Assembly: GCA_011322515.1 (NCBI GenBank)
Contig: DRMS01000147.1
Span: 1-5,737 of the forward strand
DNA: 5,737 nt
From: Leucothrix mucor
Lineage (GTDB): Bacteria > Pseudomonadota > Gammaproteobacteria > Thiotrichales > Thiotrichaceae
Direction of reading: 5' to 3'
Made by a program: the position numbers and the translations under genes. Each line of letters opens with the position of its first letter. Positions within the stretch are counted from its first letter, which is position 1. The notes under the pieces are model-generated. The model saw only the letters and a list, made by a program, of their open reading frames with translations. It was not told the DNA's origin and did no database searches. Positions 1 to 5,737 of the stretch are shown piece after piece.

Positions 1-201
1 ACCATAAAGAAACGCCTTATTCAGTTTTACCAGCAAGCCCCTGAGATTAAGAGTGATTTATTAATACTAAAAATAAAAACATCACCGATCTCATCTGGCG
101 TTCTTCACCTTCCCCAGTGAAGAGTGCCACTTTATTAATAATAAGGCGTAACCATAAAGAAACACCTTATTCAGTTTTACCAGCAAGCCCCTGAGACTAA
201 G
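1..201. repeat. 51-bp direct repeat with 150-bp period (possible end of a tandem array)
   Basis: Bases 1-51 recur at 151-201 with two differences (positions 14/164 and 47/197), so 49 of 51 bases match. The 99 bases between them contain a good hairpin (96-129). Because the window starts exactly inside a copy, this could be the right edge of a longer 150-bp tandem array or a single partial duplication. Sequence after the second copy (from 202) diverges. Bases 141-149 (ataaggcgt) are complementary to the acgccttat of copy 1 and nearly so to the acaccttat of copy 2, so a further stem can form across the unit boundary. A short plus-strand reading frame ends at the same TGA in both copies (42-44 and 192-194); the first may be the tail of a gene lying to the left, but this cannot be decided here. 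Confidence 0.85.
96..129 (+). other. 13-bp stem-loop inside the 150-bp repeat unit
   Basis: Arms 96-108 and 117-129 enclose an 8-base loop. Eleven of the 13 positions are Watson-Crick pairs. The other two are G-U pairs if the plus strand is transcribed, but A-C mismatches in a minus-strand transcript, which hints that any RNA is made rightwards. No long T-run follows, so it is not a typical intrinsic terminator. Confidence 0.5.
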
Positions 202-222
202 GTTAAATCTTTAGTCACCCCT

Positions 223-260
223 GCCTCCTATCTTCCCCCCAAAGATAGGAGGCTTTATTC
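223..260 (+). terminator. Intrinsic terminator-like hairpin, rightward
   Basis: A perfect 12-bp stem (223-234 with 242-253, starting gcctcctatctt) closes a C-rich 7-base loop and is followed at once by a T-rich tail (tttattctt). Only the plus-strand direction has the T tail. It would end a transcript coming from the left, either from a gene outside the window or from the repeat region itself. Confidence 0.65.
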
Positions 261-400
261 TTGGGATAACGTTTTTGTTAGAATGATTATTAGTTAACCA
301 TAGTGTTTCAACAAACAATGTCACTATGATCAGTTCATTTTTAGCGATAACCGAGAGATTATCGGCATCTTTCAGAAAATGGAAAAGTAATTTCTACTTT
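261..400. other. Non-coding spacer, nothing recognised beyond two small hairpins
   Basis: No open frame with a plausible start and ribosome site is visible on either strand. Two modest inverted repeats occur: catagtg/cactatg at 299-305 and 322-328, and cgataa/ttatcg at 345-350 and 359-364. Neither matches a regulatory motif I can name. Confidence 0.4.
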
Positions 401-551
401 TTAAGAAGTTCCAAGCAATGATTCTACCATCTTACCCCTGCTTGAATCCTATCAATCGTTGGGTAGAAGGACTATGCGCCTCTTGATATCCTCCAATCAG
501 AAACAAAAAAACTGCGTCATATAGGTGGATTCATTAATTGAAACCTCCTAA
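401..551. mobile_element. Non-autonomous palindromic (MITE-like) element, copy A
   Basis: The two ends are imperfect inverted repeats: 401-423 pairs with 529-551, about 17 of 23 bases matching. Its core at 433-517 aligns without gaps to the reverse complement of 1400-1484 in the second element (copy B, 1367-1527), with 66 of 85 bases identical by hand count. The shared blocks include gactatgcgcc and a short A-run followed by ctgcgt. It has no coding capacity. The flanks read TTA on the left and TAA on the right, so no clean target duplication is seen. The boundaries are estimates. An alternative is a conserved structured RNA rather than a transposon derivative. Confidence 0.55.
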
Positions 552-591
552 GTTAGCAGCCTCATTTCTCTATGAACAATACCCAAATTAT

Positions 592-1266
592 CTATGGAAC
601 CGTTGGAAAACCAAGTCCAACCCATCCCTGCATCCCATCTCGATAATATATTATTTTTTCTGGGGGATAGCCTAAATGTAATAATGCTTTTATTTGGATA
701 GCGGATTGTTCACACCAAGTACCATTGCAAAATAGCACCAATGTTTTAGCATTAGAAAAATCAAGTATCTGTTCTATCTTATCTGCATCAAAATATTCAT
801 CAATAAGATCAGCATTTTTTACCTTAACCTTAAAGTTTCTGGTTAATACAGAGACCATTTTAGTTGCGGTTACCCCAACTTCCCGTGATAGAGAAATCCA
901 TGGCACATTAATAGTTCCTGGTATAGTAGCAACCAGAACCCAGTCAGCAGTACGAGAGTCAATAATGGCTAGCGAGTCATCACCATCACTTTTTTGCACT
1001 AGATAATCAATAAATTCAAGCTCACCAATATTGACAATACCTGGGGCTATTTCCATTGGTTGGATACAAAATGGAGGGCAAGGACGAGATGTTTTTGAGT
1101 ACATTGCAGGTAAAATGGCATCATTGTTTTTGGTGCGTGCTATTTCAAAGGGTTTTCCATCATGAGTGATAATGACGCTGGTCAACGCCCTAGTAATAGC
1201 CACAGGGCGATAATTCTCTATAGAAGGCTTTGATTTTTTGCCCCTGAAAAAATTTGAAAAAGCCAT
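592..1266 (-). CDS. Rhodanese-like domain protein (single domain, cysteine-pair active loop)
   Basis: The 224-residue product is a probable cytoplasmic sulfurtransferase or sulfur-carrier protein. The rhodanese fold lies in roughly residues 78-224: an IIDSR motif at 101-105, PGTINVPW at 116-123, then the active-site loop FCNGTWCEQS at 179-188 and the closing YYRDGMQGWVGLGFPT at 207-222. Cys180 is the expected persulfide-forming nucleophile, and Cys185 sits five residues later. The loop lacks the arginine-rich CRxGxR form of classical thiosulfate rhodaneses, so the substrate is unclear. N-terminal to the domain is a second cysteine motif, PCPPFC (62-67), followed by IQPMEIAPG, which I recall as recurring in a gammaproteobacterial rhodanese family. 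No signal peptide or membrane segment is seen. The ATG at 1266 has an AGGA box 8 bases upstream. It stands alone, transcribed in the same direction as the gat genes and bracketed by related palindromic repeats. Confidence 0.9.
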   Translation of the reverse strand: MAFSNFFRGKKSKPSIENYRPVAITRALTSVIITHDGKPFEIARTKNNDAILPAMYSKTSRPCPPFCIQPMEIAPGIVNIGELEFIDYLVQKSDGDDSLAIIDSRTADWVLVATIPGTINVPWISLSREVGVTATKMVSVLTRNFKVKVKNADLIDEYFDADKIEQILDFSNAKTLVLFCNGTWCEQSAIQIKALLHLGYPPEKIIYYRDGMQGWVGLGFPTVP

Positions 1267-1274
1267 ATTTTACA

Positions 1275-1278
1275 TCCT
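1275..1278 (-). promoter_or_regulatory. Ribosome binding site of the rhodanese gene
   Basis: On the minus strand AGGA lies 8 bases before the ATG ending at 1266. It supports this start codon. A weak promoter-like pair (TTGTCT, 16 bases, TATAGG) lies farther upstream, around 1316-1343, but is not strong enough to call on its own. Confidence 0.6.
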
Positions 1279-1366
1279 GTTAAATTTTTACGCGACTATT
1301 GATGATAATAGTTATCCTATAACAATTATTTGATATAAGACAACTTATAAAGTGTGTAGCCAGTTA

Positions 1367-1527
1367 GGAACGAGCACGGAATAGCTTCCCGAAGTTCTAA
1401 CGCAGAATTTTTATTTCAGATTGGATGAACTCATAAGGCGCATAGTCACTCTACGCAACGAATGAGATCATCCAAGCTGGGATAAAAAAGCAAGTTAGAG
1501 ATCGGGATGTTGTTTCGTGCTCGTTCC
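1367..1527. mobile_element. Non-autonomous palindromic (MITE-like) element, copy B
   Basis: This 161-bp segment begins with ggaacgagcacg and ends with its exact 12-base reverse complement; 14 of the first 15 bases match. The similarity continues inward: the left half aligns to the reverse complement of the right half over about 80 bases at around 70%, so the whole segment could fold into one long hairpin. TTA occurs immediately outside both ends (1364-1366 and 1528-1530), which fits a 3-bp target duplication of the TNA type known for some IS5-family elements. It has no open reading frame of note, so it would need a transposase in trans. Copy A at 401-551 is a diverged inverted relative. Confidence 0.65.
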
Positions 1528-1545
1528 TTAGCATAAGAGCCTAGG

Positions 1546-1647
1546 AGCCTGTCCGAAAGCAGATACTCCTACTGCAACTTCCCCTGATTGGAAAAATAGG
1601 CGCTAATCAGGATGATTTTCATTACGAGTACTGTTCCTAGACAGCCT
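1546..1647. repeat. Second large imperfect palindrome, 18 bp from copy B
   Basis: Bases 1546-1591 match the reverse complement of the right part (ending 1647) at about two thirds of positions with one gap. Outer arms read agcctgtcc and agacagcct. The inner part contains a perfect 7-bp stem, cctgatt (1583-1589) with aatcagg (1605-1611). The outer gagcctgtccgaaa resembles termini of IS5-type insertion sequences as I remember them, so it may be a decayed non-autonomous element. It is unrelated in sequence to copies A and B. In the gat direction it lies about 180 bases after the gatB stop and could act as a transcript end structure. Confidence 0.5.
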
Positions 1648-1825
1648 AAGAGACTATCCAAGAACTATAGTAATTGATTTTTATATACTCTATACAGTGT
1701 ATTTTTTAATTACCGATCGCAAGACATAGAAAAAAGCCTAACATTATTTGGTTTTCGAATAGCTTCCTAGAAAGTTGACCAAAAATAGGGAAAGTTTCTG
1801 GAAAAAGACCTCTGTTTTTCCTATC
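1648..1825. other. Spacer downstream of gatB, no clear terminator
   Basis: This AT-rich stretch follows the gatB stop codon on the minus strand. A minus-strand T-run (ggcttttttc, complement of about 1729-1738) is preceded by only a weak 5-bp stem, and an A/T hairpin at 1801-1820 is too weak to call. No gene is seen. Confidence 0.35.
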
Positions 1826-3259
1826 TTAACCTTTCAGCTTTTCTCTCAATAGCTGATTCACCTGTCCAGGGCTTGCCTTTCCTTTTGAGGCTTTCATTAC
1901 CTGCCCAACAAAGAATCCAAGTATCTTTTCTTTGCCTGAGCGAAATTCGTCAACCTGAGCTGGATTATTCGCCATAATCTCATCAATCATGGTTTCAATA
2001 GCGCCTGTATCCGTTATTTGTTTAAGACCCTTGCTATCAATAACGCTATCCGCATCGCCTTCACCTTGCCACATCGCTTCAAATACATCCTTGGCGATTT
2101 TTCCTGAAATGGTATTATCAGAAATGCGTTTAATCATACCTGCCAGCATGTCTGCACTAATCGGTGAGTCTGTGATCTCTTTATCCGCTTTATTTAAAGC
2201 CGCAGATAAGTTACCCATAACCCAGTTAGCCGCCAATTTTGCTTCGCCACTTTGGGTCGCAACGATTTCATAATAATCACTTAAAGGACGACTTGAGGTC
2301 ATACTTTCTGCATCGTAATCACTCAGCGAAAATTCATCCATAAAACGTTGTTTTTTTGCTTCTGGAAGTTCAGGCAATGTTGCGCGTATTGCTTCAATAA
2401 ATTCATCGCTAATGCGTACAGGCAAAAGATCAGGATCGGGGAAGTAGCGGTAATCGTTTGCTTCTTCTTTCGAACGCATCGAACGTGTTTCATCTTTATC
2501 AGGGTCAAATAAGCGTGTTTCTTGAACAACTTTACCGCCTTCTTCGATAATATCAATTTGACGTTCAACTTCAATATTAATGGCGCGTTCCACAAAGCGA
2601 AAGGAGTTAATATTTTTCAGTTCAGCCCGTGTTCCCAACTCTTTTTGCCCTTTAGGGCGTACTGATACATTGGCATCACAGCGAAAAGAACCTTCTTGCA
2701 TATTGCCATCACAGATTTCTAAATACTGTACTAACGCATGAATTTTCTTCATATAAGCAACCGCTTCTTTGGCGTTACTCATATCAGGCTCAGAAACGAT
2801 TTCCAGCAACGGTGTGCCAGAACGGTTGAGATCAATCCCTGTCATGCCTGCATAATCTTCATGCAATGACTTGCCCGCATCCTGCTCTAAATGTGCACGA
2901 GTAATACCAATGCGTTTGGTCTCGCCATTTTCTAAGGATATATCAATATATCCTTCTTCAACAATGGGCAAATCAAACTGACTGATTTGATAACCTTGTG
3001 GTAAATCAGGATAGAAATAGTTTTTACGTGCAAAAACAGAGCGTTGAGAGACGGGTGCATTAATCCCTAAGCCAAATTTAGCTGCCATGCGGACGGCTTC
3101 AATATTTAAAACAGGTAACACCCCAGGCATGGCGAGATCAACTACATTCGCCTGTGTATTAGGCGCCGCACCGTAGGCAATGGAAGAACCTGAGAATATT
3201 TTAGATTTTGTCATTAATTGGGCGTGGATTTCCAAGCCGATGACTGTTTCCCATTCCAT
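1826..3259 (-). CDS. gatB: Aspartyl/glutamyl-tRNA amidotransferase subunit B
   Basis: GatB is the tRNA-binding kinase-like subunit of the GatCAB amidotransferase. It activates the side-chain carboxylate of Glu-tRNA(Gln) or Asp-tRNA(Asn) with ATP and receives ammonia from GatA. The 477-residue length is normal for the family. Recognisable motifs in order are GLEIHAQL (8-15), KNYFYPDLPQGYQISQ (79-94), HLEQDAGK (123-130), the LNRSGTPLLEIVSEPD block (144-159), EGSFRCDANVS (189-199) and RYFPDPDLLP (271-280). The C-terminal helical and YqeY-like tail covers about 300-477 and ends with GFFVGQVMKASKGKASP (448-464). The start is fixed by a good Shine-Dalgarno inside the end of gatA. The gatA stop and gatB start are only 2 bases apart, so the two are almost certainly cotranscribed and probably translationally coupled. 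No disruption is visible. Confidence 0.98.
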   Translation of the reverse strand: MEWETVIGLEIHAQLMTKSKIFSGSSIAYGAAPNTQANVVDLAMPGVLPVLNIEAVRMAAKFGLGINAPVSQRSVFARKNYFYPDLPQGYQISQFDLPIVEEGYIDISLENGETKRIGITRAHLEQDAGKSLHEDYAGMTGIDLNRSGTPLLEIVSEPDMSNAKEAVAYMKKIHALVQYLEICDGNMQEGSFRCDANVSVRPKGQKELGTRAELKNINSFRFVERAINIEVERQIDIIEEGGKVVQETRLFDPDKDETRSMRSKEEANDYRYFPDPDLLPVRISDEFIEAIRATLPELPEAKKQRFMDEFSLSDYDAESMTSSRPLSDYYEIVATQSGEAKLAANWVMGNLSAALNKADKEITDSPISADMLAGMIKRISDNTISGKIAKDVFEAMWQGEGDADSVIDSKGLKQITDTGAIETMIDEIMANNPAQVDEFRSGKEKILGFFVGQVMKASKGKASPGQVNQLLREKLKG

Positions 3260-3261
3260 GA

Positions 3262-4740
3262 CTATTCTCCTTCCTTGACTGCTACTGCTTCAAAGGCAGT
3301 GGGGGTTTGCTGATGATGTTGGGTCACTTGCTGATATTGATGTGCAATATTTAACATCTTAGCTTCATCAAAATAATTACCAATTAATTGTAAGCCAACA
3401 GGTAGATTATTTGCCATCCCTGCGGGAACTGACATCCCTGGCAAGCCTGCTAGATTCACCGCGATGGTATAAATATCAGAAAGATACATACTAATAGGAT
3501 CATCTGATTTTTCACCTATTTTAAACGCCGTATTAGGTGCAACAGGTCCCATAATAATATCAACTTTCTTAAAGGCTTGCTTAAAGTCATCACTGACTAA
3601 GCGTCTAATTTGCTGTGCTTTTAAATAATAGGCATCGTAATAACCCGCTGATAAGGCATAGGTTCCCACCATAATGCGACGCTTTACCTCATCACCAAAA
3701 GCCTCACCTCGTGAACGCATATAGTGATCTTGTAAGTCTTTGGGATTTTCACAGCGATAGCCATAACGCACGCCATCTAGACGGGAGAGGTTAGAAGAGC
3801 ATTCTGCGGGAGCGACTACATAATAGGCAGGAATTGCCAAATGCGTATTCGGTAGGGTGATTTCAATAATTTCAGCACCCATTTTTTTATAGTCTGCAAT
3901 GGCTTCATCAATTACCTTGGCAACACCTGAATCAAGCCCTTCTTCAAAATATTCCTTGGGTAAGCCAATTTTTAAACCTTGCAATGAATCATTCAAGCCA
4001 ACACTTAAATCATCAACAGGCTGTTCAGAACTGGTTGAATCTTTATCATCAAAGCCCGACATGGCTTGCAATACTAAAGCGCAATCTTCTGCTGATGTAC
4101 CAAAAATACCGCCTTGATCTAGGCTGGATGCATAAGCAATCATGCCAAAGCGTGAAACACGTCCATAGGTTGGTTTAATTCCTGTAATGCCTGTTAAGGC
4201 AGCGGGTTGGCGAATAGATCCACCTGTATCAGTGCCTGTTGCTACAGGCGCTAAACGAGCCGCAACCGTTGCTGCACTACCGCCTGATGATCCACCAGGA
4301 ACGCGCTCAAGATCCCACGGATTTTTTACCGTGCCATAAAATGAATTTTCATTGGATGAGCCCATCGCAAATTCATCCATATTGGTTTTACCCAAAAGAG
4401 GCATACCCGCGCTATTCAGTTTTTCAACCACGGTGGCATTATAAGGAGCAATAAAATTATCCAGCATTTTAGAGCCTGCCGAGGTGCGCACACCATCGGT
4501 ACAAAAAATATCCTTATGCGCAAGGGGAATGCCTGTTAATACACCCGCCGAACCTGCTGCGATTTGCTCATCTGCCGCTTTAGCCATTGTTAACGCTTGC
4601 TCATCCATAACGGTAATAAAAGCGTTGAGGTTGGGATCATATTGATGGATTCGATCAAGAAAAAATTGTGTTAATTCAACACTGGAATAAGCGCCTGATT
4701 TTAAATCAGTAGCTAATTCCGTTAGCGATTTATTATGCAT
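3262..4740 (-). CDS. gatA: Aspartyl/glutamyl-tRNA amidotransferase subunit A
   Basis: GatA is the glutaminase subunit of GatCAB, an amidase-signature enzyme that hydrolyses glutamine and channels ammonia to GatB. The 492 residues match the family length. The Ser-cisSer-Lys triad is intact: Lys76 in PLAHKDIF, Ser151 in VPGGSSGGSAA and the nucleophile Ser175 in GTDTGGSIRQPA. These positions are offset by three from the Staphylococcus aureus enzyme as I remember it (Lys79, Ser154, Ser178). Other family landmarks are GKTNMDEFAMGSSNENS (117-133), GIKPTYGRVSRFG (187-199) and the C-terminal NLAGLPGMSVPAG (429-441). Only a weak GAGT precedes the ATG. Unusually, gatA lies 219 bp after gatC, with palindromic repeats in between, although it abuts gatB downstream. 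Confidence 0.98.
   Translation of the reverse strand: MHNKSLTELATDLKSGAYSSVELTQFFLDRIHQYDPNLNAFITVMDEQALTMAKAADEQIAAGSAGVLTGIPLAHKDIFCTDGVRTSAGSKMLDNFIAPYNATVVEKLNSAGMPLLGKTNMDEFAMGSSNENSFYGTVKNPWDLERVPGGSSGGSAATVAARLAPVATGTDTGGSIRQPAALTGITGIKPTYGRVSRFGMIAYASSLDQGGIFGTSAEDCALVLQAMSGFDDKDSTSSEQPVDDLSVGLNDSLQGLKIGLPKEYFEEGLDSGVAKVIDEAIADYKKMGAEIIEITLPNTHLAIPAYYVVAPAECSSNLSRLDGVRYGYRCENPKDLQDHYMRSRGEAFGDEVKRRIMVGTYALSAGYYDAYYLKAQQIRRLVSDDFKQAFKKVDIIMGPVAPNTAFKIGEKSDDPISMYLSDIYTIAVNLAGLPGMSVPAGMANNLPVGLQLIGNYFDEAKMLNIAHQYQQVTQHHQQTPTAFEAVAVKEGE
3267..3272 (-). promoter_or_regulatory. Shine-Dalgarno of gatB inside gatA
   Basis: AAGGAG on the minus strand lies within the last codons of gatA, 7 bases before the gatB ATG. 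It is the best ribosome site in the window and supports tight translational coupling of gatA and gatB. Confidence 0.8.
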
Positions 4741-4768
4741 AGTGTTACTCGTTTTTTATTCTTTTCGC

Positions 4769-4818
4769 AACGCTGGAGCGTCACATACTGCATTCCCGCG
4801 CTGGAACATGGGAACGAG
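4769..4818. repeat. Degenerate dispersed palindromes (cgctggagcg / ttccc...gggaa type)
   Basis: Two adjacent, similar small palindromes occur: one around cgctggagcg (4771-4780) and one from cattcccgcgctgg to catgggaacg (4791-4816), with arms ttccc and gggaa. They look like decayed copies of an intergenic palindrome (ttccc, cgctggagcg, gggaa) that I recall as abundant in several gammaproteobacterial and cyanobacterial genomes. They lie between gatC and gatA. Translation of the region gives a spurious 71-residue plus-strand frame that should not be annotated. Confidence 0.55.
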
Positions 4819-4833
4819 ATTGTAAATGATATT

Positions 4834-4908
4834 GTAGGGTGGGTAAGCGATAGCGCATCCATAAAAATCAACGTGTTGCGCTGGGTGCGTTACACTTATC
4901 CACCCTAC
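4834..4908. repeat. 75-bp inverted-repeat element between gatC and gatA
   Basis: The outer arms, gtagggtgggtaag (4834-4847) and cttatccaccctac (4895-4908), are reverse complements at 13 of 14 positions. Inner blocks gcgcatcc (4853-4860) and gggtgcgt (4883-4890) pair partly, so a long hairpin can form. The gtagggtgggtaagcgatagcgc form matches my memory of a common small dispersed intergenic repeat in gammaproteobacteria. It contains no gene. Any gatCAB transcript must run through it. Confidence 0.75.
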
Positions 4909-4959
4909 TGCTTAGATTTGGCGAAGGTATTGGCAGATATATCTAGTTAAAAATTTAAA

Positions 4960-5247
4960 TTACTCAATAACTTTCGGCACTAAATATAAATTATCTTCTG
5001 TAGCGGGCGCAATTGACTGAAATTTTTCACGCTCATCAATCGCAGTCACCACATCCTCACGTAAGCGTTGGGATATATCTTGCGGATGCGCCATTGGCTC
5101 AATACCCGTGGTATCGACCGCATTCATTTGCTCTACAAGATCAAAAATTTCAGAAAGGCTATCTGAATAGTGTTGCGCTTCTTCATCACTAATCGCAAGG
5201 CGTGCTAAGAGTGATATTTTTTTAACTTCTTCGGTACTTAAGGACAT
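4960..5247 (-). CDS. gatC: Aspartyl/glutamyl-tRNA amidotransferase subunit C
   Basis: GatC is the small subunit that wraps around the GatA-GatB interface and stabilises the amidotransferase. The 95-residue product has the usual length and pattern: an N-terminal helical part starting MSLSTEEVKKISLLARLAIS, a second helix around 25-43, the IEPMAHP turn (49-55), RLREDVV (61-67) and the conserved C-terminal tail LVPKVIE (89-95). It is the first gene of the leftward gat cluster. No good Shine-Dalgarno is seen before the ATG, only an A-rich leader. The start is chosen because it gives the standard N-terminus. The next gene, gatA, begins 219 bases downstream, which is unusually far for this operon. 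Confidence 0.96.
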   Translation of the reverse strand: MSLSTEEVKKISLLARLAISDEEAQHYSDSLSEIFDLVEQMNAVDTTGIEPMAHPQDISQRLREDVVTAIDEREKFQSIAPATEDNLYLVPKVIE

Positions 5248-5280
5248 AATAATTATTTTCTGTTAATGCTTTTTGGAAAG

Positions 5281-5303
5281 ACGCAATTTAGCATAAATTG
5301 CGT
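5281..5303. promoter_or_regulatory. Perfect 10-bp inverted repeat in the gatC leader
   Basis: acgcaattta (5281-5290) and taaattgcgt (5294-5303) are exact reverse complements around a 3-base spacer, 34 bases upstream of the gatC start. The position between the candidate promoter and the start fits a protein-binding operator or an A/T-rich leader hairpin. No known regulator consensus is recognised. Confidence 0.5.
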
Positions 5304-5306
5304 GTT

Positions 5307-5335
5307 ATTGTCTTTTTTCATTTTCTTGATTGCAA
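5307..5335 (-). promoter_or_regulatory. Candidate sigma-70 promoter for gatC
   Basis: On the minus strand TTGCAA (5330-5335) and GACAAT (5307-5312) are separated by 17 bases, each matching 4 of 6 consensus positions. The pair sits just upstream of the perfect palindrome and 60 bases before gatC. It is plausible but unproven; TATGCT inside the palindrome is an alternative -10. Confidence 0.3.
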
Positions 5336-5417
5336 ACACTAGTTGAGAGCAACTTGCTGTTTGTACTAGTACACTTTGAAATATCGCTTTCACCTTAAAC
5401 CTTTGAGCACTTTAAAA

Positions 5418-5737
5418 ATGAAAATAATTATTGCAAAAAGTCTACTTTTTACCAGCATGGGTCTTGTGCTGAATTTTATCTTTAAATCAATGGCGGCTAA
5501 ATTGATTGAAAAAGAAGAATTAGGTCTATTTTTTACCGCCATTGATGTTTTCTCATTGACGCTTTTGTTACTGGTTGGCTTCCGTTCTTCTATGGTGGTT
5601 TGTTACTCGAAAACAAAAGATGACATTAATATCACCAATATTTTTCGTTATTTTTTATTTGTCATTGTATTTGTTTCATGGTTGCTTGTGATCCCTTATT
5701 TAAAGCATAAAATGGGAATCAATATACATTATTGGTA
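5418..5737 (+). CDS. Polytopic membrane protein, possibly flippase-like (3' truncated by window end)
   Basis: The visible 106 residues start at the first ATG after an in-frame stop (5367-5369) and continue past the window. They contain about three hydrophobic stretches: roughly 4-28, 37-63 and 76-95. The segment EKEELGLFFTAIDVF (31-45), followed by a leucine-rich helix ending VGFRSSMV and a short charged loop (YSKTKDD), resembles the N-terminus of MOP-superfamily polysaccharide flippases (Wzx/MATE type), where a G-x-F motif follows an acidic pair. That resemblance is from memory and is weak. Membrane-anchored sensor proteins are another possibility. No clear Shine-Dalgarno is present; only GAG about 10 bases upstream. 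It is divergent from gatC with a 170-bp shared upstream region. Confidence 0.7.
   Translation, partial: MKIIIAKSLLFTSMGLVLNFIFKSMAAKLIEKEELGLFFTAIDVFSLTLLLLVGFRSSMVVCYSKTKDDINITNIFRYFLFVIVFVSWLLVIPYLKHKMGINIHYW

Noticed and set aside
3..194. Plus-strand frame ending at TGA in both repeat copies (42-44 and 192-194), possibly a gene tail
   Set aside because: One of the two repeat differences is synonymous in this frame, but there is no start in the window and only a few codons of copy 1 are visible, so coding cannot be supported.
1..201. CRISPR array
   Set aside because: There are only two repeat copies, the unit is 51 bp with a 99-bp interval, and no cas gene is present, so the sizes do not fit.
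146..208. Integron attC-like site (gcgtaac ... gttaaat)
   Set aside because: The left core does not fit RYYYAAC and no inner complementary L boxes were found.
725..1006. Plus-strand 93-residue frame inside the rhodanese gene
   Set aside because: It is the antisense shadow of a well-supported rhodanese coding sequence and has no recognisable motif.
2323..2595. Minus-strand 90-residue frame inside gatB
   Set aside because: It is a shifted-frame shadow of gatB, which has full-length family motifs through the same bases.
4735..4950. Plus-strand 71-residue open frame between gatC and gatA
   Set aside because: It is the translation of the dispersed palindromic repeats (4769-4818 and 4834-4908), overlaps the gatA start, and has no ribosome site. 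Such frames are a common source of false hypothetical proteins.

Overview
The window looks like a low-GC gammaproteobacterial chromosome segment. This rests on the style of the GatA, GatB and GatC proteins, a short cysteine-rich-loop rhodanese protein, and several palindromic intergenic repeats of the kind that litter genomes of sulfur-oxidising and methane-oxidising gammaproteobacteria (Thiotrichales/Methylococcales type). The taxonomic guess is an inference from sequence style; no search was possible.

Layout. Bases 1-591 hold no convincing gene. They contain a 51-bp segment repeated with a 150-bp period, a strong rightward terminator-like hairpin (223-260), and a palindromic MITE-like element (401-551). 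Bases 592-1266 (minus) encode a single-domain rhodanese-like protein. Bases 1267-1825 are non-coding and hold two more large imperfect palindromes (1367-1527 and 1546-1647). The first is a diverged, inverted relative of the 401-551 element, so the rhodanese gene is bracketed by two related elements. Bases 1826-5247 (minus) hold the tRNA-dependent amidotransferase genes in the order gatC, gatA, gatB. gatA and gatB are separated by 2 bp, but gatC and gatA are separated by 219 bp filled with dispersed palindromic repeats. From 5418 a divergent plus-strand gene for a polytopic membrane protein, possibly a flippase-like transporter, runs off the window end.

Function. GatC, GatA and GatB form one enzyme that turns misacylated Glu-tRNA(Gln), and in many bacteria Asp-tRNA(Asn), into the correctly charged amide forms using glutamine. 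All visible catalytic residues of GatA and the signature motifs of GatB and GatC are intact. The rhodanese protein probably handles sulfane sulfur and has no obvious functional tie to the gat genes. I did not find a complete new defence or mobile system. The least ordinary material is the non-coding DNA: the palindromic elements bracketing the rhodanese gene, the repeat wedge inside the gat operon, and the 150-bp-period repeat at the left edge.
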